A stretch of 64,000 nt of DNA from Ischnura elegans (taxonomy: Eukaryota; Arthropoda; Insecta; Odonata; Coenagrionidae): contig NC_060246.1 in NCBI RefSeq assembly GCF_921293095.1, positions 89,463,030 to 89,527,029 on the forward strand, written 5' to 3'. How positions within the stretch are numbered: position 1 is the first letter of the stretch; each line of letters begins with the position of its first letter. The notes beneath the pieces are model-generated. The model saw only the letters and a program-made list of their open reading frames with translations, ran no database searches and had not been told where the DNA came from. Below are positions 38,375 through 50,007 of the stretch, piece by piece. Both the position numbers and the translations under genes were made by a program.

Positions 38375-39053
38375 TGTGGGGCTCAAGCTGAGGAAGAAAT
38401 CACTCATAAATGTATTTCTGCAGCGAGAATGGTCATAAATGAGTGAGAGAGTTCGACTTAATTGCTGAGGAGTATGTGCTCCTAAGGTCTCGCTAAGCTG
38501 GGTCTCAGGCAGGGCCTGAATGCATCCCACCATTGCTACTTCAGCGATCATTTCCCTTCTCCAAAACCGGCTTTACCTAATGTTTGGTCTTCTGCATATG
38601 AAAATGCTGGTTGGCCCCACATAACGCTCTTAGCTGCAAGAATAATGGCAGCAAATGTTAAAAGGTGAGTAAAGAAGAAACAGGCTTTCCTAGCGGAGCC
38701 ACTTAGTTGCTGTATTATTTCTATTGAGGGCTTGCCAAATGAATCCACCAATGCACACTATACTAAACCTACAGTACTATATAGAAGCCATCGAACATGC
38801 ATTTTCTCTTAATTGAACTTAAGTGTGCTCTCTCTTCCAAAACTCAAATCGAATTAATAAGGGGAATGACGAAGGATACATGTACACTAGAAAGATAAAC
38901 AAAGGTGAAAAACAAAAAAGAAATGGAGACCTGCAAATTCAAAAATAATGGAAAATGGACAGATAATCCATAGCAATATCTTTGTTACCCCCAAAACGTC
39001 TGGTGAGGGATCAATTGCTGCAGTGGCACTGTGAAACCCTATTTATTGATGTA

Positions 39054-39367
39054 CAGTTGAGGACCTCTAATCCAGAAAGCTTGGGACCAGAGGGTTTCTG
39101 GATTTCTGGTCTTCATGGTATATTTTGTAAATTAATTAATTTATAAATGCATTCACTCTAGTGCTTGATATTTGAGATCCATACGTGTCCCGGCCTGGTT
39201 TTTAGCGTACGTTCATAGAGTGTTCTAACTTCCTACTCATCCCAGAACAAGGCTCAGAGAGTGGTGCTATGAGGTAGCAAGTTGAAACACTATGCAGAGG
39301 AATTTTCAAATGTTCCAGATTTCTGGTTTTCCCGGTTTCTAGATTCCTTATTTGAGGTCCTCAACTG
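39054..39367. mobile_element. Tigger/pogo-type MITE
   Basis: Terminal inverted repeats begin CAGTTGAGGACCTC, with TA on both sides (39052-39053 and 39368-39369), as for pogo/Tigger members of Tc1/mariner. It is 314 bp and non-coding. Confidence 0.8.
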
Positions 39368-39627
39368 TAGTTGGGTACATTTATAATGTCTGTCAATAAC
39401 TAAAAATGAATTTAATGACAGTAGCATGCAAAATACATAGCTTATTGGCTGAAATGCATAATTTTTCCAATTTGTGCCAATTAGCATCAAAATATCAGTA
39501 TAGGCAACCTGCATTTCAACAAAATTCCCCTTCTTGATGCATATATTCCTAGTTTACTTCATTCAGTGTGACAAAATTGGGTGAGGAAGGAGACCATAAT
39601 TTACTCCCTTTGATTCGCTATGTCAAC

Positions 39628-40073
39628 ATAAGAAGAAAGCTGTGGAATGCGGACATTATAGGACTATTAGCCTAATGTCGCACGCGGCGAAAGTGGTACT
39701 GAGGGTATTGAGCAGATGTATGGAGGCGAGGTCAAGCAAGTATTTGGGTGATGATCAGTTTGGTTTTAGAAAAGGAAAGGTAACTCGTGATGTATTTGCA
39801 ATAATGAGGTCCCTCATGGAGAGGGACCTAGAATATGATCAGGACGTGTATACCTGTTTCGTGGATTTTGAAAAAGCATTTGATAGAGTGAAATGGTATT
39901 AAAATTAAAAGAAGAACTTTGTGCTTTCTTCTTTTTAATTTTAATAATGAATCCCTTTCACAAAGTTACACCTCAAACAATCAATTTTATAGAGTGAATT
40001 GGGTAAAGCTCATGGTTATTCTCAAGAAAATAGGTGTAGGTTGGAGGGATAGGTGAGTCATTCGTAATCAGTA
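39628..40073 (+). pseudogene. LINE reverse transcriptase, fragment 1
   Basis: Reads HYRTISLMSHAAKVVLRVLS, then DDQFGFRKGK, then YTCFVDFEKAFDRV, where the first D is a catalytic RT aspartate. After the 96-bp insert the frame resumes as WVKLMVILKKIGVGW. It ends at the Tigger insertion. Confidence 0.85.
39893..39988. mobile_element. 96-bp hairpin insert with 10-bp target duplication
   Basis: ATAGAGTGAA occurs on both sides (39883-39892 and 39989-39998), and removing one copy plus the insert restores the RT frame DRVNWVK. The insert contains a near-perfect stem TATTAAAATTAAAAGAAG / CTTCTTTTTAATTTTAATA. It has no coding capacity and its family is unknown. Confidence 0.75.
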
Positions 40074-40639
40074 TACAGTGGAACCTCATTAAAGCGAGCA
40101 TGGGCTATAGCGACACCCCCGCTATTACGAGGGATAGCCAATGCACCGTCAATTGACCCTATAATAAGCGTGTTAATAAATTCGTTTTTACGAGGCCCTT
40201 TTGCTGTTGGCTCTCGCCATAGCGAGGGTTTCACCGCCGGAAGAACTTGCATCAAGACTCCTTAATCTTTGTAATTGCTAGCGATCTGTTAGAAATGAAG
40301 TTAATGGAGCGCTCAGTCTCAAATTTATGTGGTTAACGGTCGTTCGATAAATAAGTAGTTAATTTTTGTGAAAATATTGTGGCATTAGCATTCGCGAATG
40401 CTTAATCTTCTTTTGTTCTTCGGGCGGCAGAAAGCTGACGTCAGCATGCCCGCAAGTCCATGAGTTGCATGAATAGAAAGCATTTGATGGCAGACAACAT
40501 TGAAAAAAAACACCAAATACGTCTAAGCAAGAAAATAAAAACAAATGAGTAATATGAGAGTGTCGAAATTAATTTATCTTCCTATTCGCTCTTCACAATT
40601 AAAAAAAAAACAAAAGCGCCGACGGAATGCAGACTATGT

Positions 40640-41002
40640 AAGTTACAAGGAGCTTTGTTCGGGTGGTTTTGCCCGCTCCAATCTGCGGGAACTCCTGAGA
40701 AAGGGGCTACGCCTAAGCCTAAAGCGGAGTATTTCAGGGATAGATTGCGAATCGAGAATTTCAAGAGTTCGGAAGGTTGATTATACCAATGCAAAGCACC
40801 AAATCTCCCCTCATAATTGCTGGTGATGCCTGCGGTGTAAACCCGAAGTCGTGGAAGAAAGGACTCCGATCATAAGTATCTTCAGGAGTATTCCCCGCGT
40901 GAGATAACATAGACGAAACGTAACTTTTTTTACATCCTACTCCCCGACAAAATCCTTGCAGTACGAGGTATTTCTTGCAAAAATGCCTCTAAAGGTATGT
41001 AG
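40640..41002 (+). pseudogene. Tigger transposase remnant (DNA-binding domain, start of catalytic domain)
   Basis: 40640-40800 reads ALFGWFCPLQSAGTP, then KAEYFRDRLRIENFKSSEG, which matches the CENP-B/Tc5-type helix-turn-helix of Tigger transposases with the conserved W now a stop. 40880-41002 reads LQEYSPRE, stop, then FFYILLPDKILAVRGISCKN, the region around the first catalytic aspartate. Stops and a missing aspartate make it inactive. Confidence 0.75.
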
Positions 41003-41055
41003 TGCGCCTTAGCGATGATGTAGGATGTATGATGCAATTATACTGAGTGTGAATA

Positions 41056-41704
41056 GGGTAGTTTCCTTCATCAAAGAAAACGAAAGGCATTGATTGCGAT
41101 TCGTTACCCACCATTTATGTATTCATAATACACAAATTATTTGGTTTTTGAAATACCGGTTTAGACGAATGGCAAGGGTCCATTTTTATCCTCATTTGAA
41201 AAGGGCCAGATTGGCGCCCATGCGATGCCACTCCACGTGACGTCACAGGGACCTAGTTTGATAGGAGTTATACATCGTCTGAGGCTACCGATGCATGCAC
41301 GAGGTGCAGAGCTCAGGGAAACATGTCTTAATAATCACTTATTAAAACTGGCTAAGGTCGGAAAGTTTTCCTCGTTTGATAAGGTATTAATAATCCTTAT
41401 TTAAGCCAAGCGCTAGCAGCCAGCAGGGCACTAGGCTACCCGCTGGCAGCCTGCGACGTATCAGCGCTAAGCCTCGCTTCAAGGTCACCGCACCGGGCGG
41501 AGGGGGAACCAGAAATACGACGTACGGAGAGATTTCCCATCATTCCTACTTATGCGTCGCGTTTTCGCGAGCTTGAAATTTTTCACTTTTCATTTAATCG
41601 CGAAAAATAGATACTGTCATTTAAAAATCTAAAAGCGTGAAATACGTACTCCAGGAGTAATAATCTTTCGATTTAGGCGATAAAAAAATAATAGGAAACC
41701 ACCC
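41056..41704 (+). mobile_element. MITE family G copy 1, nested in Tigger
   Basis: Terminal repeat GGGTAGTTTCC / GGAAACCACCC with TA on each side, 649 bp. It aligns over its length, in reverse orientation, with 55492-56115. The interior includes CCACGTGACGTCAC. No coding capacity is seen. Confidence 0.82.
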
Positions 41705-42604
41705 TATTGTCCGGATGGACGTATTTATTCTCCGTTGCGGATTCACAAGGGTGAACTATTCGCGTCAGTGGTCGGGGTCGTACTGGCGTTCCCTTCCGTC
41801 ACGTGGGTAGCCGAGCATCCCCTGGTAGCCGCTGGAAGAACTCACAGAACAACTGACTCTCGTTTGCAGTGCCGTGGTAAACTCGGTGTATTATTTCAAA
41901 TACGTCGCGTCGTCGTACCACTCAAAAAGGAGCTTTTTTTTAACAACGGAAATTTTAATCACATCATTTTTCAAGCTTAGCAAACTTTTTACAGTAGATA
42001 ATGAAAATATTATATTATCTGATAGAAAAAGTCTTCCAAGGCAGGAACGTTATACAACCTTCCACCGTTTTCGACTGCAGAAGCAAATGCAATACGTTAT
42101 TTCACTTCACTGCTGCTTAATGTACAGGAACAATAAACATACACTAATGGAAACATTTGAGGCATTAAATAACGGCGATACAGTTTTATTAGTTAATTTT
42201 TGAATTTTCAGAGGGAAATACCAAAATAATAGATTGACTAAGTAAATGCACTAATTAAGTGCATACAAAAATGGCTTCATTGGTTGTGCATTGGCATAAT
42301 GATTGACAAAACAATGCTTTGCGTAATTTTTATTCAGTGAGGGGCTTATAAATTGTTTGAATAGTAAGTCGTTGTTTGAGTAAGGAAATTTAGTGATGCA
42401 AAAAAACATCACCTTTCGTCTGGATTTATACTTACGTTTATCGGATAGAAATTTATTGGTCGCCGCACCACTCCTGTTCCTGTATAACTGTTGGCAACAG
42501 GTGTATTGGCTATTTTTTGCTCCACCTCCGGGAAAGCGACAATTCGCTATAGCGAGTGTTTATTGGTGCACCGTGGGGTGTCGTTTTATCGAGGTTGCAC
42601 TGTA

Positions 42605-43480
42605 TGACTGTGTAGGTGAGGGTAGGGGATGGAGAATAATAGTTTGCAAGCATTGGCCGAGGAGTGAGACAGGGTTGCCCTCTAACGCCTCTGGTTTTCA
42701 ACATATATGCTGAGGAGATGGTAAGAGAAGCGTGGGACGAGTTGGAAGCTAGAGTGAAAGTGGGAGGAGTGATGTTTAAATCAGTAAGGTTCGGAAATGA
42801 TCAGATGCTGATTAGCCAGTCAGCAAGGGGACTACAGGCTCTAGTGGATGCATTAGACGAGTGGTGCAAGGAGTATGGGATGAGGATTAATCACAAGATG
42901 ACTAAGGTAATGCGGTTTTGTAAAGTATCCCGATCGAGGAATGTGAGACTCAATATAAAAGTAGGTGGGGAAAAACTTGAACAGGTAGAGCAGTTTAACT
43001 ATTTGGGCAGCACATTAGAGGAAAACGGACACAGCAGCAAAGACATCAGGAAGCGAATTGCACTAGCAAAGGAGGCGTTCATGAATAGAAAGGAGCTTCT
43101 GGGAGGATCGTTATGTAAGAGTTTAAAGAAAAGGTTAGTGAAGAGTTTGATCTAGAGTGTAGCTCTTTACATTGTGGAAACGTGGACTCTCAGGAAAGAA
43201 GATGAGAGAAAATTGGAGGCATTCGAGATGTGGGTATGGAGAAGAATGGAGAAGGTGTAATGGATGGAGAGGGCAAGGAATGACAAAGTGCTGGATATGG
43301 TGGGTATGGAGGGGCAACTCTTAGATGAGATACTTAGGAGACAGAAGGTTTGGATGGAGCGAGTACTTAGTGGGGAGAGGATGCTGAAAACAGTGTTAGA
43401 GCCGTTACATGTTAGGGAAACGAGGGAGGGGAAGGAAGAGAATAGGATTTTGAGATAGATTGAAAGGGAGTAGGCCTTAC
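42605..43480 (+). pseudogene. LINE reverse transcriptase, fragment 2
   Basis: Starts with a frameshifted and stop-containing stretch, then RQGCPLTPLVFNIYAEEMV from 42667. The catalytic [YF]ADD box has become FGND, so the enzyme would be dead. Downstream come YLGSTLEENG, ETWTLRKEDERKLEAFEMWV and later blocks with several stops. Confidence 0.88.
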
Positions 43481-43715
43481 AGCAAATTGAAGAAGGCAGT
43501 GATGGAAGGAAAGAGAGGCTCCCAGATTACTTAAGTACTCCATGGAAACCTACGTTAATCAGTAGAATACTATAATAAAAGTACTTCTCTTTCCTGTAGC
43601 ATATATTCTTGGAAGGGATATTAATCACTTCTGAAAGCCCAACCATGATGAGGTACATATTAGTGAAGTGGCATCTTCTTTATAGGCTAATTAAAAAAAC
43701 TCTGTATCCCTTCAG

Positions 43716-44281
43716 CAGGGCCGGTTCTAGACATTTTTTAGACAAGCGAACAATATTCTCCCCTCCCCTCTCCCCCATCAAAAATAACCTGTGAGAGGTA
43801 ATAGGGATTCGGTCTGGATACATTTTAAAATAAATACAAATACACTAGGAATAAGGGTCGAGACTTACATACCAGCGTGAACTTATAATAAGTTTGCTCT
43901 TGTATAATGAATGTGATATTTACAGAGCTTAGAAAACAGCTGTATGTATGTCAGTGACATCACGGCAAAATTAGCAGTTCCGAAACGTGCTTTCCTTAAT
44001 TTTTTTTTAAACTGAAATATTACTCTGTGTGGATTTTTATTGCAAGTTATTATTTCCATTTTATTACAAATTTTCTTGTTTTGGTTATGAATGTACGAGA
44101 CAATGTATTAAAAATTTGAGACAGCAAAATTGATAAGTGTTATTATTACATCTATTTGGCATTACGGCATGTTCGGGCACCATGACACCACTGGTGTATA
44201 TTGGACTGAGCACTTTAGTGCCTCCTTTTGGTTGGCCACCTATGCAGCTGCATACTTTGCTTACCACTGATATCCGCTCTG
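43716..44281. mobile_element. hAT-type element, family D, longest copy
   Basis: Starts CAGGGCCGGTTCTAGAC. Flanks CCCTTCAG and CCCTCCAG (43708-43715 and 44282-44289) match at 7 of 8 bases. It shares interior blocks with 37183-37440 and its ends with 38235-38374 and the fragment at 47618. Non-coding. Confidence 0.72.
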
Positions 44282-44535
44282 CCCTCCAGATACCTTGCAA
44301 CTGTCTGCACTTCGAATCATGCTTATATTCACAGTCACTACATCTGACACCACTTTATGACTTGAACTGTGTCTTAGGCTGCAATCACCAACTCTAAAAA
44401 AAAGCTTGTGCCTTTACAAATAATTGGAGAAATCAACTTTGGTCCCTTCCTTTGCTCTGGAACCTGCTCTCAAAGAGCTGCCACAGATAAAAATGATGGT
44501 CAAAGGAATGTGTTTTTCCATTGCAACTCTACCTC

Positions 44536-44994
44536 CCAAGTAACATTTTTGGTTGGCTCTATGTTGGCAGATGGTGGGACACAGCAGTTGGATCATGGTG
44601 TGATTTGGCCACCTCGCCAAGAATATCCCAACCGACGATTTCGCAACAATGGGCCAACAGAGCATTACAGTCAGGCCTTCGTATTCCCAACCCATAGCCA
44701 ACCAGTTTTCAACAATGTGTCGTTGGGCTTTTCAAACTCTGCTAACCGTTTCCCAACAAAAGTTGTCATTTTCATGGTATTGATCATTTTGATAGGATAA
44801 AATTTAAATTAATTTAGCTTCTAACTTGATAGGGATAAGGAAAATAGAAGAATCTCTATCACTAACTTCATATGCTCCATACTCCAGATGTCTGCGTTGG
44901 GCCAACAGCGGAATTGGGTAGGCATATCCACCCACAATGAGCCAACCGTGCCTACGGCTCTCCAACAGAGGCCCAACGGTCAATGTTACTTTGG
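44536..44994. mobile_element. TIR element with CCAAGTAACATT ends
   Basis: Left end CCAAGTAACATTTTTGGTTGG; right end, inverted, CCAAAGTAACATTGACCG. GTTGGGCCAACA-type motifs recur inside. No coding capacity and no clean target duplication. The superfamily is not assigned. Confidence 0.6.
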
Positions 44995-45139
44995 CCTCCT
45001 TCTCGTTGGCATCGAGGCTGTGAAGGAGACCATGAAACCATAGATATCCTCGATATGGTTCTGAGGTAGCTTCTTGTCTGGCCTGCTGTAATCCACTGTC
45101 TTCAGCTTCCTACAAACTGAACCCATTTATCCAGTCCAG

Positions 45140-45292
45140 CAGTGGCGTAACTAGGAATATGCTTTGGGGATGGAATGGCCTAGGTTGGTGACCTCACCCC
45201 TCCCACCCTCCCAGGAAAATTTCTGAAAAATGAAATGCCTGGATATACATTTTACCTCAGCCCCCCCCCCCCCCCCTTTAGTTAAACCACTG
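45140..45292. mobile_element. Possible short MITE with CAGTGG ends
   Basis: Starts CAGTGGCGTAACTAGG and ends TAGTTAAACCACTG, enclosing a run of 16 C. It resembles the hAT MITEs, but I find no target duplication. Confidence 0.45.
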
Positions 45293-45612
45293 GACTGTGT
45301 AGTAATCACTTTTCATCAAAATGTGTTACTCTAAACCAGGGTTGATGAATATAATCCTTTTTTTTTTTCAAATAAACATTCAAGTTGGTTAATCTTAGGC
45401 TAATGATAACTTAATTAAAGGGGTCAAAGTTCTCTAAAAAACCTGGAAAGTTAGGAAATGAAACAGTCAGGAATGTGAGAGAAAAATACAAAAAACAGGA
45501 ACAATGATTTAGATTTTCCCTCATATTCTTTGACTTTGATTTATCTTTTGTAACCAAGTTGATGGGTAAATGTGGATCTAGGCATTATAATGTTGATATA
45601 TGTATACGTACA

Positions 45613-45916
45613 CAGGGGCGCAGCTAGGAATTAAGGCTGGGGTAGGTTTAGGCGCAACAAATGCCGGGGGTGTGTGGGGTATGGAATACCCACCAGGATA
45701 AGTGGTAGGTGCAAGATTAATAAATTGTGGAATTTTAAGATAAATGGTTCAAAACGGTGAGCTCTACGGCTTTCTGAGGGATATTTTATTTATCCTTACA
45801 CTATTATATTTGTAATACCAAACCAATAAAGTAAAATGGATTAAAATTAAAAATTTCTCGGGGCTCTGGCGGGGAAGGGTTTATTCCCCAAAACTCCTCT
45901 CCTCGCTGCGCCACTG
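45613..45916. mobile_element. hAT-type MITE, family B copy 3 (inverted)
   Basis: Starts CAGGGGCGCAGCTAGG and ends CGCTGCGCCACTG, with a perfect 8-bp duplication TACGTACA (45605-45612 and 45917-45924). Reverse orientation relative to the copies at 6329 and 15737. Confidence 0.88.
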
Positions 45917-47110
45917 TACGTACATAGTTATGTATCAGTATTTGCCCTCATAGTAAGTAAATAATATGATAGAGGAAGTGAATACGGATTTGTATTTTAG
46001 GTGAGAATGTGGAAAGTTTGGTGTTGCTATTTCATATACCAACTCTTTCAGTTGAAGTACATAATTGAAATTGAACATTTGATTTGATGTTGATTAGTCA
46101 GTATCATTCCATAAAAATACTCTCTAAAATCATCCAATAAAAAACTCTGTGATTATTTGCACACCCGAGTTTTGGCTCTTGAGGGCTTAAATACCTATTT
46201 TTTGACTTTGATTTTCTCAAAAAATCAGAAAACAATTATTTTTTGTAATTCATGATTTTTATGTTTATTTACAGTATTACAATTTAGTGTATCATAATTT
46301 AAATTCACTTACATTCTACCTTGTTCATACAAGAACTGTATTAGTCAAATAACCAATACTTTATTTCCCACTGGCTTTGTTGAATCAATATTTAAATTGT
46401 GTTAGGTATACAATAAATAATTTGGCTTTCTCATTTTGTATAAAAATACTTTGAGAATGAATTTCTACACTGAGATATATTAAAAATATCTGAAACGGTA
46501 TCACATTCAAAATTTTAAAACATGAAATTGGCTTGCATTATATATCTGCGTTAGTGTATCTTTTGATTCGATCTGCCATTGAAATATTATGTACCTACAA
46601 CTTTACAATTTGCTGAAGAGCTAACCAAATATTTACTCATAATCAGTATGTGCATATATGCATTAATATCCTATAAAGACAAGAGTGAAGTTTCTACAGG
46701 TTAAAGTCTTTGTACTCAATAGGAATACAAATAGTAATTTTGAATTTGTTAACTAGTTATTTCAGAATTTGGGATCATTCTCAGTCATTGTTATTACTCT
46801 GGATTATAGTAACCTATACTTGGCCTCTAATTTCACCTCTGTTGTAGATATTTTTAAAGCATTTATTTAAACATAGTTGGCAAATTTTTGCATGGATTAC
46901 AATCGAGAAATATCGATTAGGTAGGTATGTTTCTTTTCAATTGCTTTGAAATGGGATTTAAGGACTGAAAAGAAACGTTTTGTTTTGGCTTTTAATCATT
47001 GTTCCACGATCAATTCATATCTCACCAATTACAATATGAGTATCTTAGCAAGTTCTTCCACCTGCTGCCCCATTGATGGACTGGGAAGACCACATTGATA
47101 GTAGTGCTCC

Positions 47111-47464
47111 CAGGGGCGCCGACTTATAAAAAATATTGGGGGGGGCCCATATCGGAGGTCTTGCTCCGGGAAGAGGTTAAATTCAAAGTGTGTCGCAGCA
47201 CCGAAACACTATCATGATTCATACCACTTGTTTTCAGTTAACCTGCATACTACCTTATGATTTGTTTTAACACATTGTTGAATTTATTTTAAAAGGTAAC
47301 TATCGTCAAGCATGGGAAATAAAAAATACCAATATATTTTTGTGATTTCACAAAGCATAATATAACTAAATTATTTTATTGAATTATTGAGGGGGCACCG
47401 CCCCCCCAAACGAATCTTTGAGGGGGCTCGGGCCCCCTCAGGCCCCATGGAGTCGGCACCACTG
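47111..47464. mobile_element. hAT-type MITE, family F
   Basis: Starts CAGGGGCGCCGACTT and ends AGTCGGCACCACTG, with a perfect 8-bp duplication AGTGCTCC (47103-47110 and 47465-47472). GC-rich ends, AT-rich middle. Confidence 0.88.
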
Positions 47465-47617
47465 AGTGCTCCCCTGTCATGTTAGATCATTACTTTATTG
47501 AAATTGTAATGTATTTATGACCAGTTTTTCATTAGGTCAATGATACTTCATAGTGAAGTTGCTTTGTTTGTATATATAAAATATTTGCTAATAGTGAATA
47601 TGTGCTTAGTAAGTCAC

Positions 47618-47690
47618 AAGGCGGGTTCTAGACATTTTTCTAGTGTAACGGAACAACATTACGTCCCCTTTAATCTCCTTGTTTGATTAG
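47618..47690. repeat. Fragment of hAT-type family D left end
   Basis: CGGGTTCTAGACATTTTTCTAG and the following GAACAACATT match the start of the 43716 element. The rest is absent. Confidence 0.5.
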
Positions 47691-48119
47691 TACAGAGAAT
47701 TGAACCGAGCACTTTATTCAGTACTGATGGAAACTGACCGGTTACTATTGTATATTACTTGTAAATATTGGGAAATGACGTGGTTATTTGTTTTAATGTT
47801 TTTTAAGGAAGTGTATGCATATAAAGCCCTAAAGTAATTACTTTAAAGTACCTTAAGGTACAGTAAATTTTTCTTCCAGCAAGTGAGGGCAGGGTGAAAT
47901 AGGCATTGCTCAGAAGCAATGTTCCCAATTTATGTACTTAATTATGAAAATCGGTTCTGTCTTATTGAATTTTTTAGCTCATTGTAGAATTAAAAATTTT
48001 CCGCCTCGCTTTGCTCCACGTCGCGCTTTTGAACTCTGCATCTTTGTTGGGGGTGATCTCGGAAGGAATGCAAAGTGCTTCGGACACTGGCACATTGGAT
48101 TTGCCTACTGTAGGGGTGA

Positions 48120-48530
48120 GGATTATTTTTTAACCTAGTCTCTGCGATTTTAATCTAGTCTCTGCGATGGAGACTCGCGCTCGGAAGCAACATTGCTGAC
48201 CGCGATACGAAGATTTGAAATGATAATTTTTGAATTGATTGATTTGAATTGATGATTTGAAAGATTTTTTTTGCTGATTTGGTGCTATGTGGACATGCAT
48301 TGTGTGAAATATTTGGTGAAAAATTTGGTGCTTTGAGGACATGTATTGTGAGTGTGAAAAATGGTATTTTGAGGGCTTTGTAAATTTTTTTTTTCCACTT
48401 AGTATTTTGTTTTGTATTCTGGGTTATGCATATTATTGTGTCTTAATGCACTTCCTAAATCTATGTTACCACCCGACTTCATGGTCGACTTGTAACTAAA
48501 TATTTTAATAATAATAATAATAATAATATG
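48120..48530 (+). mobile_element. Probable LINE 3' end with AAT microsatellite tail
   Basis: An AT-rich non-coding stretch ends in TTAACTAAATATTTTAATAATAAT-like sequence, an (AAT)n run at about 48506-48529. Short repeated tails of this kind are typical of some LINE clades. The upstream border is a guess. Confidence 0.35.
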
Positions 48531-48696
48531 CGTTGAAATTGTGCGTTTCGGTCCATCGGGTGGTCGATTCCCCGCGTGCTATCGCGTTACAGGGTTTTCT
48601 CTCGGAGTTTGTTGACAATTTTTGTTTTGTTTGTTGACACATCTCTCCATTTACTTTGTTATTTCGATCCTCATCTTGCGCGTTCTATATCACTTT

Positions 48697-49200
48697 TTAG
48701 AGCGGGAGTAGATGCGCATCAGGCTGTTCCGAATCAAGCTTTGATGCTCGTTGCGGCTCCGAATCAAGCTTTGAAGCTCGATGGGGCTCCGCATCGAGCA
48801 TATTTCGAGGTTTCGGAAGCATCAACTCGCATCGGCTCGTATCAGAAATTCTTGATGCAGATGATGCGAAGGCGAAAATGGACGCAACCTTTAAAATTGT
48901 GACTGTGTGTTTGGTGTTTACATAACTTTCGAACGACTATAATCCATATAATGTAACAGGTATTTATATACGTATCGATTAAACGTTTTTCGTCATCATA
49001 GGTACCAAGCATATTAAATTTCGGCATATTAATCACTGTGTTATCGCTTCATCCGAACTATCTTCCAGTACTGATGCCTGCGGGTATTTTGAACGGCGGA
49101 ATACTTCCCGCTCGTATCGCATCAAGCCGTCCCGAATCACGCATCAGCATCAGCGCATCAATGCCTTGAAGCAATTTCGGAACGGCTGCATCAAGGTCAT
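48697..49200. repeat. Imperfect inverted-repeat element rich in GATGC/GCATC
   Basis: The left side reads CAGGCTGTTCCGAATCAAGC. The right side, inverted, reads TGATGCAGCCGTTCCGAAATTGC. Many GATGC and GCATC words fill both arms. Borders are approximate and no target duplication was found. Confidence 0.4.
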
Positions 49201-50007
49201 TCGCCACACTAATTTGGTTGCATAAAACTGAAGGCAAGAATATATGTAGTATACCGTGATTTTTCCAAGAAGATGTTTTTTAATTTTCCACGTTTAAACT
49301 ATAATCTTTGATGAAATTAAATATAATGTGGCCCTTACACTGAAAAGTTTGGAGGCCCCTATTTTAGACCATATGAGTTCGTATCCCTGTGAGATTCATT
49401 CTGAAAAGAATTACACAGGAAAGCATACGGCAATTCCTACTGGTGATCGCTTCATTGTATTCAACGCAATGCGTTATGCGTCCTATAAGCGTTTTACAAT
49501 AATTATTTCTATTATTTGGCATAATTAATTTATACTTGCATAGTAACGTAAAATATTACCCCTCGTTTGATTTCTCTGCAAGAGTATTCATTGGTCGCCT
49601 ATAGTTTGGTCTCATGCTTTTTCGACAAGGAGTTGAAACTTGGCATACATTTGCCGATCGTTGTGAGAGTGAAAGACATTAATACTGAGAAATATTGCGA
49701 AGAATGAATAGGAATGTTTGTATTTGAGTTGGAGTCACAATGACGTTAGCAAAATACCTACATACCGTTCAGATTACGAATCGATTTTTGAAAAAGTAGA
49801 TTGAAAATTAGCCACAGTCTTACGCGGGAAAAACATTATGTCAGGGAGGGCTCATGTGAAGCCATCGGAAAGATCTCAGGATAGAGATATGCAAATCGTT
49901 GAAAAATCCCCATGGAAATCTTGGTAATGCATGATATATTACTGATATTTTAGTTTCTTGGGTAAAATTTCTTCCTCAAGATCTATTGTTAGACCTAAAC
50001 ATGTGAA

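Larger units (their letters stand above)
40076..42602 (+). mobile_element. Tigger/pogo DNA transposon inserted in the LINE
   Basis: Terminal repeats CAGTGGAACCTCATTAAAGCG and, inverted, CAGTGCAACCTCGATAAAACG, with TA on each side (40074-40075 and 42603-42604). Removing it joins the two RT fragments. It is 2527 bp, about 1.9 kb without the inner MITE. Confidence 0.88.
39602..43590 (+). mobile_element. Non-LTR retrotransposon (LINE), 5'-truncated and interrupted
   Basis: The reverse transcriptase and C-terminal region of a LINE of the common arthropod endonuclease-reverse-transcriptase type (RTE-like; clade not certain), with a 3' end near 43580. It is broken by a 96-bp insert (39893-39988) and a Tigger element (40076-42602). 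The 5' end, including any endonuclease, is missing. Confidence 0.85.

Noticed and set aside
44408-44800. 130-residue open frame
   Set aside because: Overlaps the CCAAGTAACATT inverted-repeat element and reads its repeated words; no protein family match.
48576-48902. 108-residue open frame with repeated PNQALMLVAAPNQALKLDGA-like units
   Set aside because: The peptide repeat merely reflects GCATC/GATGC DNA repeats in a non-coding inverted-repeat element.
49850-49935. Possible third copy of the LINE 3' tail (CCCATGGAAATCTTGG...)
   Set aside because: Similarity is limited to a short CCATGGAAA-TT block and does not extend upstream.
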